Below, piece after piece: positions 41,575-51,180 of a stretch of DNA of 64,000 bases. Position numbers and translations under genes: made by a program. Source of the DNA: an uncultured Chlamydiae bacterium (GTDB lineage: Bacteria; Chlamydiota; Chlamydiia; Chlamydiales; SM23-39); assembly GCA_903893545.1 (NCBI GenBank), contig CAITMJ010000018.1, forward strand, positions 1 through 64,000, in the 5' to 3' direction. The notes under the pieces were generated by a model. That model saw only the letters and a list, made by a program, of their open reading frames with translations. It was not told the origin of the DNA and made no database searches. How positions within the stretch are numbered: position 1 is the stretch's first letter; every line of letters begins with the position of its first letter.

Positions 41575-42333
41575 CTACATGACCATTCCGCCGTCAACCG
41601 CGAGTACTTGTCCTGTAATGTAGCTCGACAGATCACAACCAAGGAATAAAGCCGCATGGGCAATATCGGTTGGTCTTCCAATATGGCCTAACGGGATTTT
41701 TGAGAGGACCGCCTCTTTTACAGAGGTCGACAGCCCCTCGGTCATTTGTGTTTCAATATAACCAGGCGCTATGCAGTTTGCCCGCACATGGCGGCTAGCT
41801 AATTCTTTCGCTAAGGACTTGGTAAATCCAATCATTCCGGATTTAGATGCAGCGTAATTTACCTGCCCAGCGTTTCCTGTCAACCCGATCACCGACGAAA
41901 TATTGATAATCGTCCCCGCTCTTGCCTTCATCATTGGCCGTGTTAGAGCGCGACAGGTGTTATAAACTGATTTTAAATTCACATTGAGAACAAGGTCCCA
42001 ATCCTCTTCGCTCATCTTCATGAGGAGATTATCTCGGGTGATCCCTGCGTTATTGACTAAAATATCGATTTTTCCCCAAGAAGTTAAAAGTTCTTGAATG
42101 ACCCTTTCGACCTCTTTTGATTGAGAGACATCGACAAGAACATAGAGCACTTTTTGGGAAGGATTAATTTTTGCCGCTTCAATTTCTCGGACAGCTTCTT
42201 CTGCTCTCGTTTGATTGGTGCCAAAGATGGCCACATCTGCGCCATGCGCTGCATACAGGCATGCGATCGCCTTTCCAATCCCTGCAGTTCCACCGGTAAT
42301 AAGAGCGCTTTTTCCAGTTAGCAAGGCTTGCAT
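41575..42333 (-). CDS. fabG: 3-oxoacyl-[acyl-carrier-protein] reductase
   Basis: FabG reduces beta-ketoacyl-ACP with NADPH. The Rossmann loop is SALITGGTAGIGKAIACLYA, the NNAGITRDNLLMKMSEEDWD region is typical, and the catalytic Ser-Tyr-Lys reads INISSVIGLTGNAGQVNYAA then SKSGMIGF. The C-terminal SSYITGQVLAVDGGM is diagnostic. It has 252 residues and overlaps fabD by 16 bp. Confidence 0.96.
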   Translation of the reverse strand: MQALLTGKSALITGGTAGIGKAIACLYAAHGADVAIFGTNQTRAEEAVREIEAAKINPSQKVLYVLVDVSQSKEVERVIQELLTSWGKIDILVNNAGITRDNLLMKMSEEDWDLVLNVNLKSVYNTCRALTRPMMKARAGTIINISSVIGLTGNAGQVNYAASKSGMIGFTKSLAKELASRHVRANCIAPGYIETQMTEGLSTSVKEAVLSKIPLGHIGRPTDIAHAALFLGCDLSSYITGQVLAVDGGMVM

Positions 42334-43271
42334 GCAAAATCCTCTTCTATTTGACGTAAAGAACCCTCTAGATCTACAAGTTTATCGATAGAAAGTGAAG
42401 GCGCTGTAGCACCGATCTTTTTGTTTAGACCGCAAAGGGTCTTTCCACAGCCAATTTCTAGGTAGAGATCCACCCCTTTTTTATCGATCGCCTGAATCCC
42501 TTGTTCCCAACGAACAGAGTGGGTGATTTGAGAGACTAGCTGACGGCGAATCTCTTCAAGAGAGACGACGAAATTGCCAGGTGCGTTCATCACAAACCCG
42601 ATTGAGCTCTCAATGAGGGGGGCTTTTGCAACAAAAGGAGCTAAAGCCTCTTCTGCCGATCGCATCAGTCCACTGTGAAAAGCTCCATGCACTTGGAGGG
42701 GGATAATTCGCTTTGCGCCAGCCGCTTTTAAGATTTGGGTGCCATTTGCAACGCCATCTACTGTCCCTGAGATGACTGTCTGGCCGGGGCAATTGTAATT
42801 AGCGACCCATACATTTGGGACCCCTTTTAAGGCAGCATCGATCTCTCCAGCGCTCATTCCGAGAACCGCGGCCATTGTTCCTGGCACTTTCTCACACGCC
42901 TCATTCATCAGGCGGGCTCTTTCTCGAACAAGAAGCAAAGCGTCTTTGAAGGAGAGACGACCCGTCGCCCAAAGAGCGGAGTATTCCCCTAAGCTAAGAC
43001 CTGAGCAGGCCACTGGAACTAAAGAAGGCAATTGTTGCTGGAGAACCCTTGTAATGGCGACGCTCACCACAAAAATGGCCAATTGACTATTTTTTGTCTT
43101 GGTAAGGAGCTCTTCTGGGCCTTCAAAAATGATCTTTGAAAGAGATTCTTGCAATAGATCATCGGCCTCTTGGAACGTCTCTTTTGCAATCGTAAAAGCG
43201 TCATAAAAATCTTTTCCCATGCCGGGATACTGGGCTCCCTGCCCAGGAAAGAGAAAGACTACTTTTTTCAT
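42318..43271 (-). CDS. fabD: Malonyl-CoA--ACP transacylase
   Basis: FabD loads malonate onto ACP. The N-terminal VVFLFPGQGAQYPGMGKDFY and the nucleophile elbow VPVACSGLSLGEYSALWATG (usually GHSLGE; here GLSLGE) are present. The conserved Arg (LLVRERARLMNEACE) and catalytic His (PLQVHGAFHSGLM) follow. It has 317 residues. The start overlaps the fabH stop (ATGA). Confidence 0.95.
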   Translation of the reverse strand: MKKVVFLFPGQGAQYPGMGKDFYDAFTIAKETFQEADDLLQESLSKIIFEGPEELLTKTKNSQLAIFVVSVAITRVLQQQLPSLVPVACSGLSLGEYSALWATGRLSFKDALLLVRERARLMNEACEKVPGTMAAVLGMSAGEIDAALKGVPNVWVANYNCPGQTVISGTVDGVANGTQILKAAGAKRIIPLQVHGAFHSGLMRSAEEALAPFVAKAPLIESSIGFVMNAPGNFVVSLEEIRRQLVSQITHSVRWEQGIQAIDKKGVDLYLEIGCGKTLCGLNKKIGATAPSLSIDKLVDLEGSLRQIEEDFACKPC

Positions 43272-44272
43272 CCGGTAACTCCCTCACTCTTAAGCAACGC
43301 CGCGCCCCAAGTAAGCCCGCCGCCAAAAGCAGTCAAAAGAAGCTTTTCACCCGTTCCAACAATTTTAGATCTTAAGAGTTCATCAAGGGCGATTCCGACA
43401 GAGGAAGCAGAAGTATTTCCATATTTGTGAAGCGTCTTATAAATGCGATCAGAAGACAAATGTTCAAAGCGCTTGGCCATCGCATCGATAATCCGAAGAT
43501 TGGCCTGGTGAGGGACGAGCCAACTAATCTCTTGCTCTGATACCCCTACAGCGTCGATACACTCTTTGCAAGCCGATTCCATTCTTCGAACCGCATGCTT
43601 AAACACTTCATTTCCAGACATTTTGATGTAATGTTGCTTTTGTTCGACAGAAGCGATAGAGGCTGGGCATCGACTTCCTCCTCCTGGCTGAATGATTAAT
43701 TGAGAGTGCTCCCCATCTGCGCCAAGACGGACGCTTTCAATCGAGAGTCCAGGCTTGTCCAACGAAGAGACAACACAAGCCGCTGCGCCGTCGCCAAAGA
43801 GGATACATGTAGATCTGTCGGTATAATCGGTGATCGAAGAGAGTTTTTCAGCGGCGATGACAAGAACATTTTTATAAATTCCCGCCTGAATAAAGGCATT
43901 TGCCATCGAGAGGGCGTAGAGATACCCTGTGCAAGCCGCCTGCATATCGACTCCGGCCGCGTTCTTCGCGCCGATTGCATGCTGAATTAAGCAAGCCGTG
44001 CTAGGAAAAATATAGTCTGGGGTCAGCGTTGCGACCAATATATAGTCGATCTCTTCAGGCAAAATGCCGGCAAGTTCGATCGCCCGCTTTGCCGCTTCAG
44101 CTCCCATCGTAGAGGTAAACTCCCCTTCACCCGCAACACGCCTTTCTTCAATACCCGTGCGTGTGACGATCCATTCGTTGGACGTCTCAACCATTTTCTC
44201 TAAATCAGAGTTGGTTAAAACGCGCTCCGGAAGATAGGACCCCGTGCCGATAATTTTCGCCTTGCGCATCAT
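43268..44272 (-). CDS. fabH: 3-oxoacyl-ACP synthase III (KAS III)
   Basis: FabH starts fatty acid synthesis by condensing acetyl-CoA with malonyl-ACP. The Cys-His-Asn triad is visible: VDMQAACTGYLYALSMANAF, SWLVPHQANLRIIDAMAKRF and HKYGNTSASSVGIALDELL. The N-terminus KIIGTGSYLPERVLTNSDLE is also typical. It has 334 residues. It is divergent from recR, with 68 bp between its start and the TTG of recR. Confidence 0.96.
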   Translation of the reverse strand: MMRKAKIIGTGSYLPERVLTNSDLEKMVETSNEWIVTRTGIEERRVAGEGEFTSTMGAEAAKRAIELAGILPEEIDYILVATLTPDYIFPSTACLIQHAIGAKNAAGVDMQAACTGYLYALSMANAFIQAGIYKNVLVIAAEKLSSITDYTDRSTCILFGDGAAACVVSSLDKPGLSIESVRLGADGEHSQLIIQPGGGSRCPASIASVEQKQHYIKMSGNEVFKHAVRRMESACKECIDAVGVSEQEISWLVPHQANLRIIDAMAKRFEHLSSDRIYKTLHKYGNTSASSVGIALDELLRSKIVGTGEKLLLTAFGGGLTWGAALLKSEGVTG

Positions 44273-44340
44273 TTTTTTAATTGCCCGCTTTGCTGGGGAC
44301 GATTTTATCCGATCTACTCTTTTATGAGAAGGAGTTAAAA

Positions 44341-44976
44341 TTGGTCAAAAAGGGCACTTCTGTAGTATTGTCTAGAGACATGGCCCCCAAGTACCCAGAA
44401 ACACTTAACGCTCTCATATCCAACCTCAAAAAGCTCCCCGGGGTCGGCACCCGCACAGCCGAAAGGTTCGGCTTTGAGCTTCTTCGCTGGAAATCAGAGC
44501 ACCTTCAGAACTTGGGCGAGCTCCTTGCAAGCCTACCCACTCAAATAATTCCTTGCGCGATTTGCGGTTGCCTGACGCAAAATAATTTTTGTCATTTTTG
44601 CGAAGGTCGAGATACCACCTCTCTTTGCATCCTCTCTTCTGCCCGCGACGCCTATGCCATCGAAGAGACCCGAACATACCGCGGACTTTACCATGTTATC
44701 GAACATCTCCTCTCCCCACTCGATGGCAGACACGCAGCGCATCTCCGCCTCGATCGAATCGAGCAGCGCATTGAAAAACATCAGGTCAAAGAAGTCATCC
44801 TCGCGTTCGATTCGACATTAGAAGGCGACACAACCGCACTCTACCTCAAGCAACAACTCTCAAAATATCCTATTTTCTTCAGCCGTCTCGCTTTCGGGCT
44901 TCCTGTAGGCTCTACGCTCGAATACACAGATTCAGGCACACTTGCACGCGCGCTTTCCGGCCGCCAATCCATCTAA
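44341..44976 (+). CDS. recR: Recombination protein RecR
   Basis: RecR acts with RecFO to load RecA at gaps. It has the HhH-like KKLPGVGTRTAERFGFELLR, a Cys4 zinc finger (IPCAICGCLTQNNFCHFCEG) and a Toprim domain (YHVIEHLLSPLDGRHAAHLR, then EVILAFDSTLEGDTTALYLK). I list TTG 44341 because AAGGAG lies seven bases upstream. ATG 44380, giving 198 residues, matches the length of other RecR better and may be the true start. The order fabH / recR / bamA is chlamydial. Confidence 0.94.
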   Translation: MVKKGTSVVLSRDMAPKYPETLNALISNLKKLPGVGTRTAERFGFELLRWKSEHLQNLGELLASLPTQIIPCAICGCLTQNNFCHFCEGRDTTSLCILSSARDAYAIEETRTYRGLYHVIEHLLSPLDGRHAAHLRLDRIEQRIEKHQVKEVILAFDSTLEGDTTALYLKQQLSKYPIFFSRLAFGLPVGSTLEYTDSGTLARALSGRQSI

Positions 44977-45043
44977 TTCAGAAATAAATTTGCTTTTTTG
45001 AAACCCATTTCCTATAATCGAGCGGACTAAACTCCTTATTGAA

Positions 45044-47449
45044 ATGACTTGTAAGCGATACCTCCGTTCTGCGTTCCTTCTCTCCCTTCTTTTAACAACA
45101 GCTCCCCTCCTTGCGACGGAACTGTACGAAGATAAGAGAGTTTCCCAAATCGAAATCGTCCTCGATTCGCCAGATCCCAATCTGACTTTCGATGCGAAAC
45201 CAGTTTTATCTCGGCTAAAAACAAAAGAAGGCGATGAGTTTTCCCAACTCACATTCGATTCTGACTTAAAAAACCTTTCCGAGCAGTACGATCGCGTTGA
45301 GCCCCAGATTCGCCTGAAAGACGATCGGGTCTGCATCTCTATTCATGTCACGCCAAAGCCGATCATCCACCAGATTGAATTCATCGGAAACAAGAAAATC
45401 GGCACCAGTACTCTGCAAGGCGAATTAGACATCAAAGCAAATACGCTCTTCAATCGGCAGGAATTCAATAAAGCGTTCAATAAACTCAAAAGCTACTACT
45501 TCAAAAAAGGGTATTTTGAGGCGCAATTTGACTATGTCATCACACCGATTCCCAATACCAATCAAGTAGACATTCAAATTCGGATTGAAGAAGGTCGCCC
45601 CGGCCTCATCAAGAAAATCGTCTTGAAGGGCTTCACAAAGTCTGAAGCGAGCGACATCGAAGAGGAAATGTATCTCAAAAAATACAATTTCTTGATCAGC
45701 TGGGCAACCGGCGCCGGTGTATATAGCGATGAAGCGCTCGAACAAGACAAAATGACGATTCTCAATTACCTGCATAATAAAGGCTATGCAGACGCCCGGA
45801 TCGACATCGACCTAGGAGAAGATCCAGACAGTGGAAAATTAATCCTAGAGATCGTTGCGCATCGCGGATCCCAGTACCATATCGGCCATGTTCAGCTCGA
45901 AGGAAATACGCTGATCTCAACCGAAGACCTCCTAAAAAAAATGCTCGTCCAAGAAGGGAGCGTCTATGCGCCGGATAAAATCCGAGACACTGCGCAGGCG
46001 ATGAAAGACCTCTATGGACAAAAAGGGTATATCGACGCGAGCGTCCAGTACGAGACCTGTCTAAAAGAAGACGAACCTGTTTTCGATTTACATTTGACGG
46101 TCGACGAAGGGCAGCAATACAAAATCGGACTGATCCACATCTTCGGCAACAGTTCGACAAAAAACAACGTGATCTTGAGAGAATCTCTCCTCGTTCCTGG
46201 CGAGACATTCGATTCGAGAAAACTCAAAGCCACCCAACAGCGATTAGAAGCCGTTGGCTACTTCAAAAGCGTCAACGTCTACGCCGTCCGCACTCCTGAC
46301 GACACTTCACTTGGCGACACCTATCGAGACGTCTACATTGAAGTGGAAGAGACCAGCACTGGCAACGTCAGCCTCTTTATGGGCTTTAGCTCCGTCGACG
46401 ACGTGTTTGGTGGTCTCGACTTAACAGAGAGAAACTTCAACATCGCTAATCTTGGAAAAGCGCTCCGCGGAGACATCTCCTCACTTCGAGGCGGCGGCGA
46501 ATATTTCCACGTCCGAGGCACTGCGGGTAAAAAGCAATACAACATCCTTATTTCCTGGCTAAACCCCTATGTCAACGACTCCCTCTGGCGCCTTGGCGTT
46601 GAGTTAAGCCAAACATTCAGCGAACTGCAGCACGATACAAAAGTCGTCACCTACGGCGGATCGGTCTATACGAACTACCCCATTTCGAACTTCTGGACCG
46701 CGGGTATGAGACAAAGACTTCGCCACGTCGACGATCGTCTCGACTTGCATGCAATCGATAACAATGCAGTGTCAATCGAGAGCCTCAATGCGACGAAAAA
46801 GCTCTTTGAAATTCCAGGCCTCATCTCCGCCTTTAGCGGCAACCTCAATTATGATTCTGTAGATAATGCCTTAAGACCCCACCGCGGCTGGCGCTCTTAT
46901 TTCGAGTCAGAAATCGCAGGAATCGGAGGTAATTTCCGCTTCGTCAAACTCTCTTACACCAATTCTATCTACTTCCCTATCTGGCGAAAAGGGACCTTGA
47001 AATTGCGCGGCGACTTTAAATATTTGATCACGCTTGGAAGCACGACCAAACAAAACGCCCCTTACAGTGAGCGCTTCTTCCTCGGCGGCGATGTCACCAT
47101 GCGCGGTTATAAACCCTGGCTCTTTGGCCCTATCATTTACTTAAACAACTGGGAAGGAAAGCCGACGCCAACCAATACGCCTGAAGGGGGCCTCTCCTGT
47201 ACCTACCTCTCCTTGGAATACAACCAAGAAATCTTCCGCATGCTCGACATCTTCGGATACGTCGATGCGGGTAGCCTCTCAGCCCAAGAGCTGACGATCG
47301 ACCATTTCCGAGCAACTGCCGGCGGAGGCTTACGCCTCGACATCGGCAACCGGACGCCGATCATGGTCGGCTGGGGCTACGTATTCAACAAAGAAGACCG
47401 CAAACATAAAAAACAACCCTTCTTCTTCTCAATGGGCGGACAATTCTAA
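45044..47449 (+). CDS. bamA: Outer-membrane protein assembly factor BamA (Omp85)
   Basis: The 801-residue protein has a signal peptide (SAFLLSLLLTTAPLLATEL), five POTRA domains (residues about 32-430; recognisable units include IIHQIEFIGNKKIGTSTLQG and YKIGLIHIFGNSSTKNNVIL) and a 16-strand C-terminal barrel. The barrel's RGYKPWLFGP-type loop (VTMRGYKPWLFGPIIYLN) and the terminal Phe (FFFSMGGQF) are signature features. It inserts outer-membrane proteins, such as the invasin here. It is followed closely by ompH and lpxD. Confidence 0.96.
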   Translation: MTCKRYLRSAFLLSLLLTTAPLLATELYEDKRVSQIEIVLDSPDPNLTFDAKPVLSRLKTKEGDEFSQLTFDSDLKNLSEQYDRVEPQIRLKDDRVCISIHVTPKPIIHQIEFIGNKKIGTSTLQGELDIKANTLFNRQEFNKAFNKLKSYYFKKGYFEAQFDYVITPIPNTNQVDIQIRIEEGRPGLIKKIVLKGFTKSEASDIEEEMYLKKYNFLISWATGAGVYSDEALEQDKMTILNYLHNKGYADARIDIDLGEDPDSGKLILEIVAHRGSQYHIGHVQLEGNTLISTEDLLKKMLVQEGSVYAPDKIRDTAQAMKDLYGQKGYIDASVQYETCLKEDEPVFDLHLTVDEGQQYKIGLIHIFGNSSTKNNVILRESLLVPGETFDSRKLKATQQRLEAVGYFKSVNVYAVRTPDDTSLGDTYRDVYIEVEETSTGNVSLFMGFSSVDDVFGGLDLTERNFNIANLGKALRGDISSLRGGGEYFHVRGTAGKKQYNILISWLNPYVNDSLWRLGVELSQTFSELQHDTKVVTYGGSVYTNYPISNFWTAGMRQRLRHVDDRLDLHAIDNNAVSIESLNATKKLFEIPGLISAFSGNLNYDSVDNALRPHRGWRSYFESEIAGIGGNFRFVKLSYTNSIYFPIWRKGTLKLRGDFKYLITLGSTTKQNAPYSERFFLGGDVTMRGYKPWLFGPIIYLNNWEGKPTPTNTPEGGLSCTYLSLEYNQEIFRMLDIFGYVDAGSLSAQELTIDHFRATAGGGLRLDIGNRTPIMVGWGYVFNKEDRKHKKQPFFFSMGGQF

Positions 47450-47476
47450 CTTAATTTTACAAACATGGAGCTATTT

Positions 47477-48082
47477 ATGAAAAAGTTTAAATCCTCTCTC
47501 TTCCTGGCTCTCTTTTTGCTAGGCGGATCTGCATTTGCTGCAGACTCGGCTCTGATCGGAGTCGTCAATTTTGCAACCTGCATTACCGATTCAAAATCAG
47601 GGAAAAAAGAACAAGAAAACATGGAAAACATCCGCAATCAAATGGGAACATTGATTGAAGATACCGAGAAAGAATTCAAGGAACTATCTGCAAAATTCGA
47701 AGACACTGAATTCCTCGATAGCCTCTCTCCAAAAGCTGAAGAAGAACTAAACCTCAAGCGCCAAACACTTGCAGAAGATTTAGAGCGCTACAAAGGGCAA
47801 TACTATCAAGTTCTTCAACATGCGCAATACCAAATGATCCAAAAAATGAGCGGCAACATCGCAAAAGCTGCTGAAACAGTCGCAAAACTCAAAAAGCTCG
47901 ACTACGTCATCAACAAAGAAGCTTGCTTTTACATCCGTTCCGATCTCGACGTCACAGCATCTGTTATCACAGAGCTAGACAAGATCTATGAAACACAAAG
48001 TAAAAACAAAAAGCTCTCTGATAACTCAGAAGAAGTCCCCGACCTGAGCTCAATTGACGAGACAATTAAGCAAGCGGGATAA
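47477..48082 (+). CDS. ompH: OmpH/Skp-family periplasmic chaperone
   Basis: From ATG 47477 (GGAG seven bases upstream) the product is 201 residues. It begins with a signal peptide (MKKFKSSLFLALFLLGGSAF) followed by IGVVNFATCITDSKSGKKEQ, the Skp N-terminal pattern. A long coiled coil forms the tentacles (residues about 40-140), ending with YVINKEACFYIRSDLDVTA. It carries unfolded outer-membrane proteins to BamA, and lies between bamA and lpxD as in Chlamydia. The acidic C-terminal tail (SEEVPDLSSIDETIKQAG) is extra. Confidence 0.93.
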   Translation: MKKFKSSLFLALFLLGGSAFAADSALIGVVNFATCITDSKSGKKEQENMENIRNQMGTLIEDTEKEFKELSAKFEDTEFLDSLSPKAEEELNLKRQTLAEDLERYKGQYYQVLQHAQYQMIQKMSGNIAKAAETVAKLKKLDYVINKEACFYIRSDLDVTASVITELDKIYETQSKNKKLSDNSEEVPDLSSIDETIKQAG

Positions 48083-48084
48083 GA

Positions 48085-49131
48085 ATGATCTCCTTCACTT
48101 TGAAAGAACTCGCTGATCGTCTCGCGGCTCAGTTTGTCGGCAATCCGCATCAAGTCATCCTCGGCGTCAACACCTTGGATGAGGCATCGGATGAAGACCT
48201 CTCTTTCCTCGCCAATCCCCGTTATCTGGAGGCGATGAAAAAAAGCCGAGCTGGCGCGATCTGCGTCGACGTAACAACAGTTCTTTCTGAAGGGAAAAAC
48301 TTTCTTATCTGTGAAAACCCCTCCGCGGCCTTTCAAAAGATCGCGGAGCTCATACTTCTTCCCCCCTCTCAATCCGCGTTCCAAGGGATCCATCCCACTG
48401 CAGTCATCCATGAGTCCGTCCAAATCGGCCCCAACGTCACCATCGGCCCTCATGTAACCATCGATCGAGGCTCAATCATTGGAGCGGGAACAACTCTCTC
48501 ACCCAACGTTTCCATCGGATACGAAGTCCAAATCGGCGCTAACTGCACCATTTACTCTAACTGCACCATTCGGGAGCGGTGCCGCCTTGGCAACCGAGTC
48601 ATCCTTCAACCCGGCGCCGTCATCGGCTCTTGTGGATTTGGCTACACGCAAGACAAATTAGGCCACCACATCAAGCTCGAACAGCTCGGCATCGTCGTCC
48701 TAGAAGACGACGTTGAAATCGGAGCCAACACCACTATCGATCGCTCTCGCTTTAAGCAAACCATCATCCGCAAAGGCACCAAGATCGACAACCTCTGCCA
48801 GATCGCCCACAACGTCGAAGTTGGCGAACACAACGTAATGGCTGCCCAAACAGGCATCGCAGGCTCATCAAAAACTGGCAAATACGTAATGCTCGGCGGT
48901 CAAGTCGGCATCCTCGGCCACGTAGAGCTCGAAGACATGGTCATGGTCGCAACGCGCGGCGGAGTCAGCAAATCCCTCAAGCCCGGTAAATACCGCGGCT
49001 CACCCGCAATTCCCATCGACGAATACAACCGTCAAAAAATACACGTCCGCAAGCTTGAAGAATACGTCGAAAGAATCAAGCAACTCGAAAGCAAGCTCGC
49101 CAAACTAGTACCAGACCTTCAAAACTCTTAA
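48085..49131 (+). CDS. lpxD: UDP-3-O-acylglucosamine N-acyltransferase
   Basis: LpxD adds the N-linked acyl chain in lipid A synthesis, using acyl-ACP. It has an N-terminal uridine-binding domain (FTLKELADRLAAQFVGNPHQ) and a left-handed beta-helix of hexapeptides (IGPNVTIGPHVTIDRGSIIG, IGANTTIDRSRF). The catalytic His lies in LCQIAHNVEVGEHNVMAAQT, followed by GGQVGILGHVELEDMVMV. It has 348 residues. It is the last gene of the recR-bamA-ompH-lpxD run. Confidence 0.96.
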   Translation: MISFTLKELADRLAAQFVGNPHQVILGVNTLDEASDEDLSFLANPRYLEAMKKSRAGAICVDVTTVLSEGKNFLICENPSAAFQKIAELILLPPSQSAFQGIHPTAVIHESVQIGPNVTIGPHVTIDRGSIIGAGTTLSPNVSIGYEVQIGANCTIYSNCTIRERCRLGNRVILQPGAVIGSCGFGYTQDKLGHHIKLEQLGIVVLEDDVEIGANTTIDRSRFKQTIIRKGTKIDNLCQIAHNVEVGEHNVMAAQTGIAGSSKTGKYVMLGGQVGILGHVELEDMVMVATRGGVSKSLKPGKYRGSPAIPIDEYNRQKIHVRKLEEYVERIKQLESKLAKLVPDLQNS

Positions 49132-49312
49132 GGTTGGGTACCAGGCCACTAAAAGAGAGGCTTCGCAAAACTGCAAAGCCCCGTGAAGTAACTACTACTT
49201 ATAGCTGTCTATTTGCCTCTGAACTGCGTCTATTAAGTCTATTACATAACATCGCAGCTTATGATTATCGTGAAAATACCTTCTCATCGTTCTCAGCTCT
49301 AAACGTAGCTAA

Positions 49313-49834
49313 CTATGACATATTAGGAAAATTGCGAGGAAATTCTGCCGTTATTTTCTCTGCAAACGCGTCTTGTTCAGGTTTATCAGTGAACAATTTA
49401 GATGCTAGAACGCTAGCATCTCCATTTTGACTCAGATACTTATTCACTTTAAAACCAAACATTCCCCTAAGCCCGTCCAAATGATAACTGTCATGGATAA
49501 AGACATCTCTAGCCTGAATAAATTGCTCTTGATTCGCTTCAGTGGGTGGAAGCTCTTCAAATTTTCTTGAGCTTGATAAGGTTTCATTTTCTGCACCAGC
49601 GATCTCACTAGAATCTGCACCAGCGATCTCACTAGAAAGTGAACTGTCATAGACAAAGGCCGCTCTAGCCTGAGCAAATTTATCTTGATTCAAATCTTTA
49701 CCCGCTTGAGAGGGTGTAAGATCTACAAATTTTCTTGAGCTTGATAAGATGTCATTTTCTGCACCAGCGATCTGACCATAAAGTGAGCGGATCTCTTCAA
49801 TAAGACTGGTTCTAGGTGAAACTGGATTTGCCAT
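49313..49834 (-). CDS. Hypothetical protein with internal repeats (173 aa)
   Basis: The protein contains two copies of a roughly 43-residue unit: QIAGAENDILSSSRKFVDLT and EIAGAENETLSSSRKFEELP, each followed by a helix with FAQARAAFVYDSSL or FIQARDVFIHDSYHL. A partial third (SEIAGADSSEIAGAEN) lies between them. It has no signal peptide and no known motif. The gap from lpxD to the end of this gene (49132-49312) holds only a weak hairpin (GGCTT/AAGCC, about 49168-49189). A host-interaction role is possible but unproven. Confidence 0.5.
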   Translation of the reverse strand: MANPVSPRTSLIEEIRSLYGQIAGAENDILSSSRKFVDLTPSQAGKDLNQDKFAQARAAFVYDSSLSSEIAGADSSEIAGAENETLSSSRKFEELPPTEANQEQFIQARDVFIHDSYHLDGLRGMFGFKVNKYLSQNGDASVLASKLFTDKPEQDAFAEKITAEFPRNFPNMS

Positions 49835-49973
49835 GGTTTTTCCTTGGTTGAAGGTTTAGAACGGGAGAGAGTTTACTGACCCTCATGATTTAGTCAAATT
49901 GCAATCATTTCTTTAGATCGCTGTGCGACGACCGCCCTTGACTTCTTCTATTGATTATCTTATGATTCTCTCC

Positions 49974-51005
49974 ATGAAAAACCAATATCCAACAAAATTT
50001 ATCGTTTCCCTTTTGCTAGCTTTTACAGCATTGAATGCGCAAACCACATCCCCAGAGGACTCCATGTCAAACCAAGTGAACAGCGACGTTTGCAATTTAG
50101 ATCGTCTTTACAATAACACTTATCAATACTCCCTGCCCCGAAAAATTCTAGAAGGTTTTTTTTCAGGAAAGGCATTTGATTATCCTGTGGTTTACACAAC
50201 CGAGGAATCAGAAAAACTGCAAAGCGATATCGATGACTTGTATCAAAGCATTGTAGCAACGCACCCTGCTAAAGACAATTTAGCCATTATCACAGCTGGC
50301 GCGCCAGGTGCTGGTAAAACGATTAAGTTAAAGCAGGATTTAGAAGAAAATAAAGCGCAGGGGAAAAATTACGCCTACGTATGCCCCGACGACGTCTGCT
50401 TGAAAGGTCAGACAAGAACCTATGTTACAGACCTCACAAATACTGATGAATCGAAGGAAGCACGGCAAAACGCATACAATAAATGGCGTCCAGGGTCTAA
50501 CGCTGCAACACATTTAATTCTTGGAAACCTAATTCGAGAAAAACACTCATTTTATTTTGGATCCACATCATCAGGTCCTGCAACAGGTAAGTTTTTTGAG
50601 TTTCTCAAAACCCAAGGATATACGATCAGAGTGATCCACGTATCAGCTCCAGATGATGTTCGATGGGCTTCTATCCAAGAAAGAGATAAAACTTTTGTCC
50701 AAACAACTGAGCAAGATGTCCATGAAAAAGGATTATTGCTCCCTCAGAGAATCAACGATACATTCTTAAAATATGCTGACGAGATAGCATTCTATTATCG
50801 CGATGCAGTGAACCAAGACGCAGTGTTAGCCGCTCGATGGGTTAAAAATGAGGATGTTACCGGAACTCTTCACATCATTCAACCAGAGCAATATGAAAAA
50901 ATTAAAACCGTTCATAATGCTGCTGTAAATATCCTCAAGAAGCCCGAACTTCTCTGGGAATCAACGGTTGAAGCTCAATCCAGAATCGTAACTATGAGTC
51001 TATAA
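49974..51005 (+). CDS. Zeta-toxin-like P-loop kinase with signal peptide
   Basis: The most likely start is ATG 49974, giving MKNQYPTKFIVSLLLAFTAL followed by NAQTTSP, a signal peptide; a frame from 49923 is also open. The P-loop is AIITAGAPGAGKTIKLKQDL, followed by NYAYVCPDDVCLKGQTRTY and an RPGSNAATHLILGNLIREKH helix typical of zeta-type kinases. Zeta toxins phosphorylate UDP-GlcNAc and block cell-wall synthesis. An exported version would act on periplasmic or host targets. There is no antitoxin (epsilon) gene next to it. It is 343 residues, standard for zeta. Confidence 0.72.
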   Translation: MKNQYPTKFIVSLLLAFTALNAQTTSPEDSMSNQVNSDVCNLDRLYNNTYQYSLPRKILEGFFSGKAFDYPVVYTTEESEKLQSDIDDLYQSIVATHPAKDNLAIITAGAPGAGKTIKLKQDLEENKAQGKNYAYVCPDDVCLKGQTRTYVTDLTNTDESKEARQNAYNKWRPGSNAATHLILGNLIREKHSFYFGSTSSGPATGKFFEFLKTQGYTIRVIHVSAPDDVRWASIQERDKTFVQTTEQDVHEKGLLLPQRINDTFLKYADEIAFYYRDAVNQDAVLAARWVKNEDVTGTLHIIQPEQYEKIKTVHNAAVNILKKPELLWESTVEAQSRIVTMSL

Positions 51006-51052
51006 ACTACTTTTCTCTTGCAAAACCCTCTTCAACCTAGGTATGAGGAGGG

Positions 51053-51180
51053 TATACCCAACGCGATTCAAAAATCGGTTTTTGCCAAAGCTGGCGACCG
51101 AAATTTGCATCAGGCGTAGCCGGCGTAAAGGCCGGAATGCCAGCGCAGGGAAAACCAATTTTTGCATCGCGTTGGGTCTA
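51053..51180. repeat. Dispersed inverted-repeat element, long copy (128 bp)
   Basis: The outer 30 bases on each side (TATACCCAACGCGATTCAAA... and ...GCATCGCGTTGGGTCTA) form near-perfect inverted repeats. The interior contains GTAGCCGGCGTAAAGGCCGG, a GC-rich hairpin. The last ATG of the element is the start of corA. A shorter inverted copy is at 13236-13306. Confidence 0.8.
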
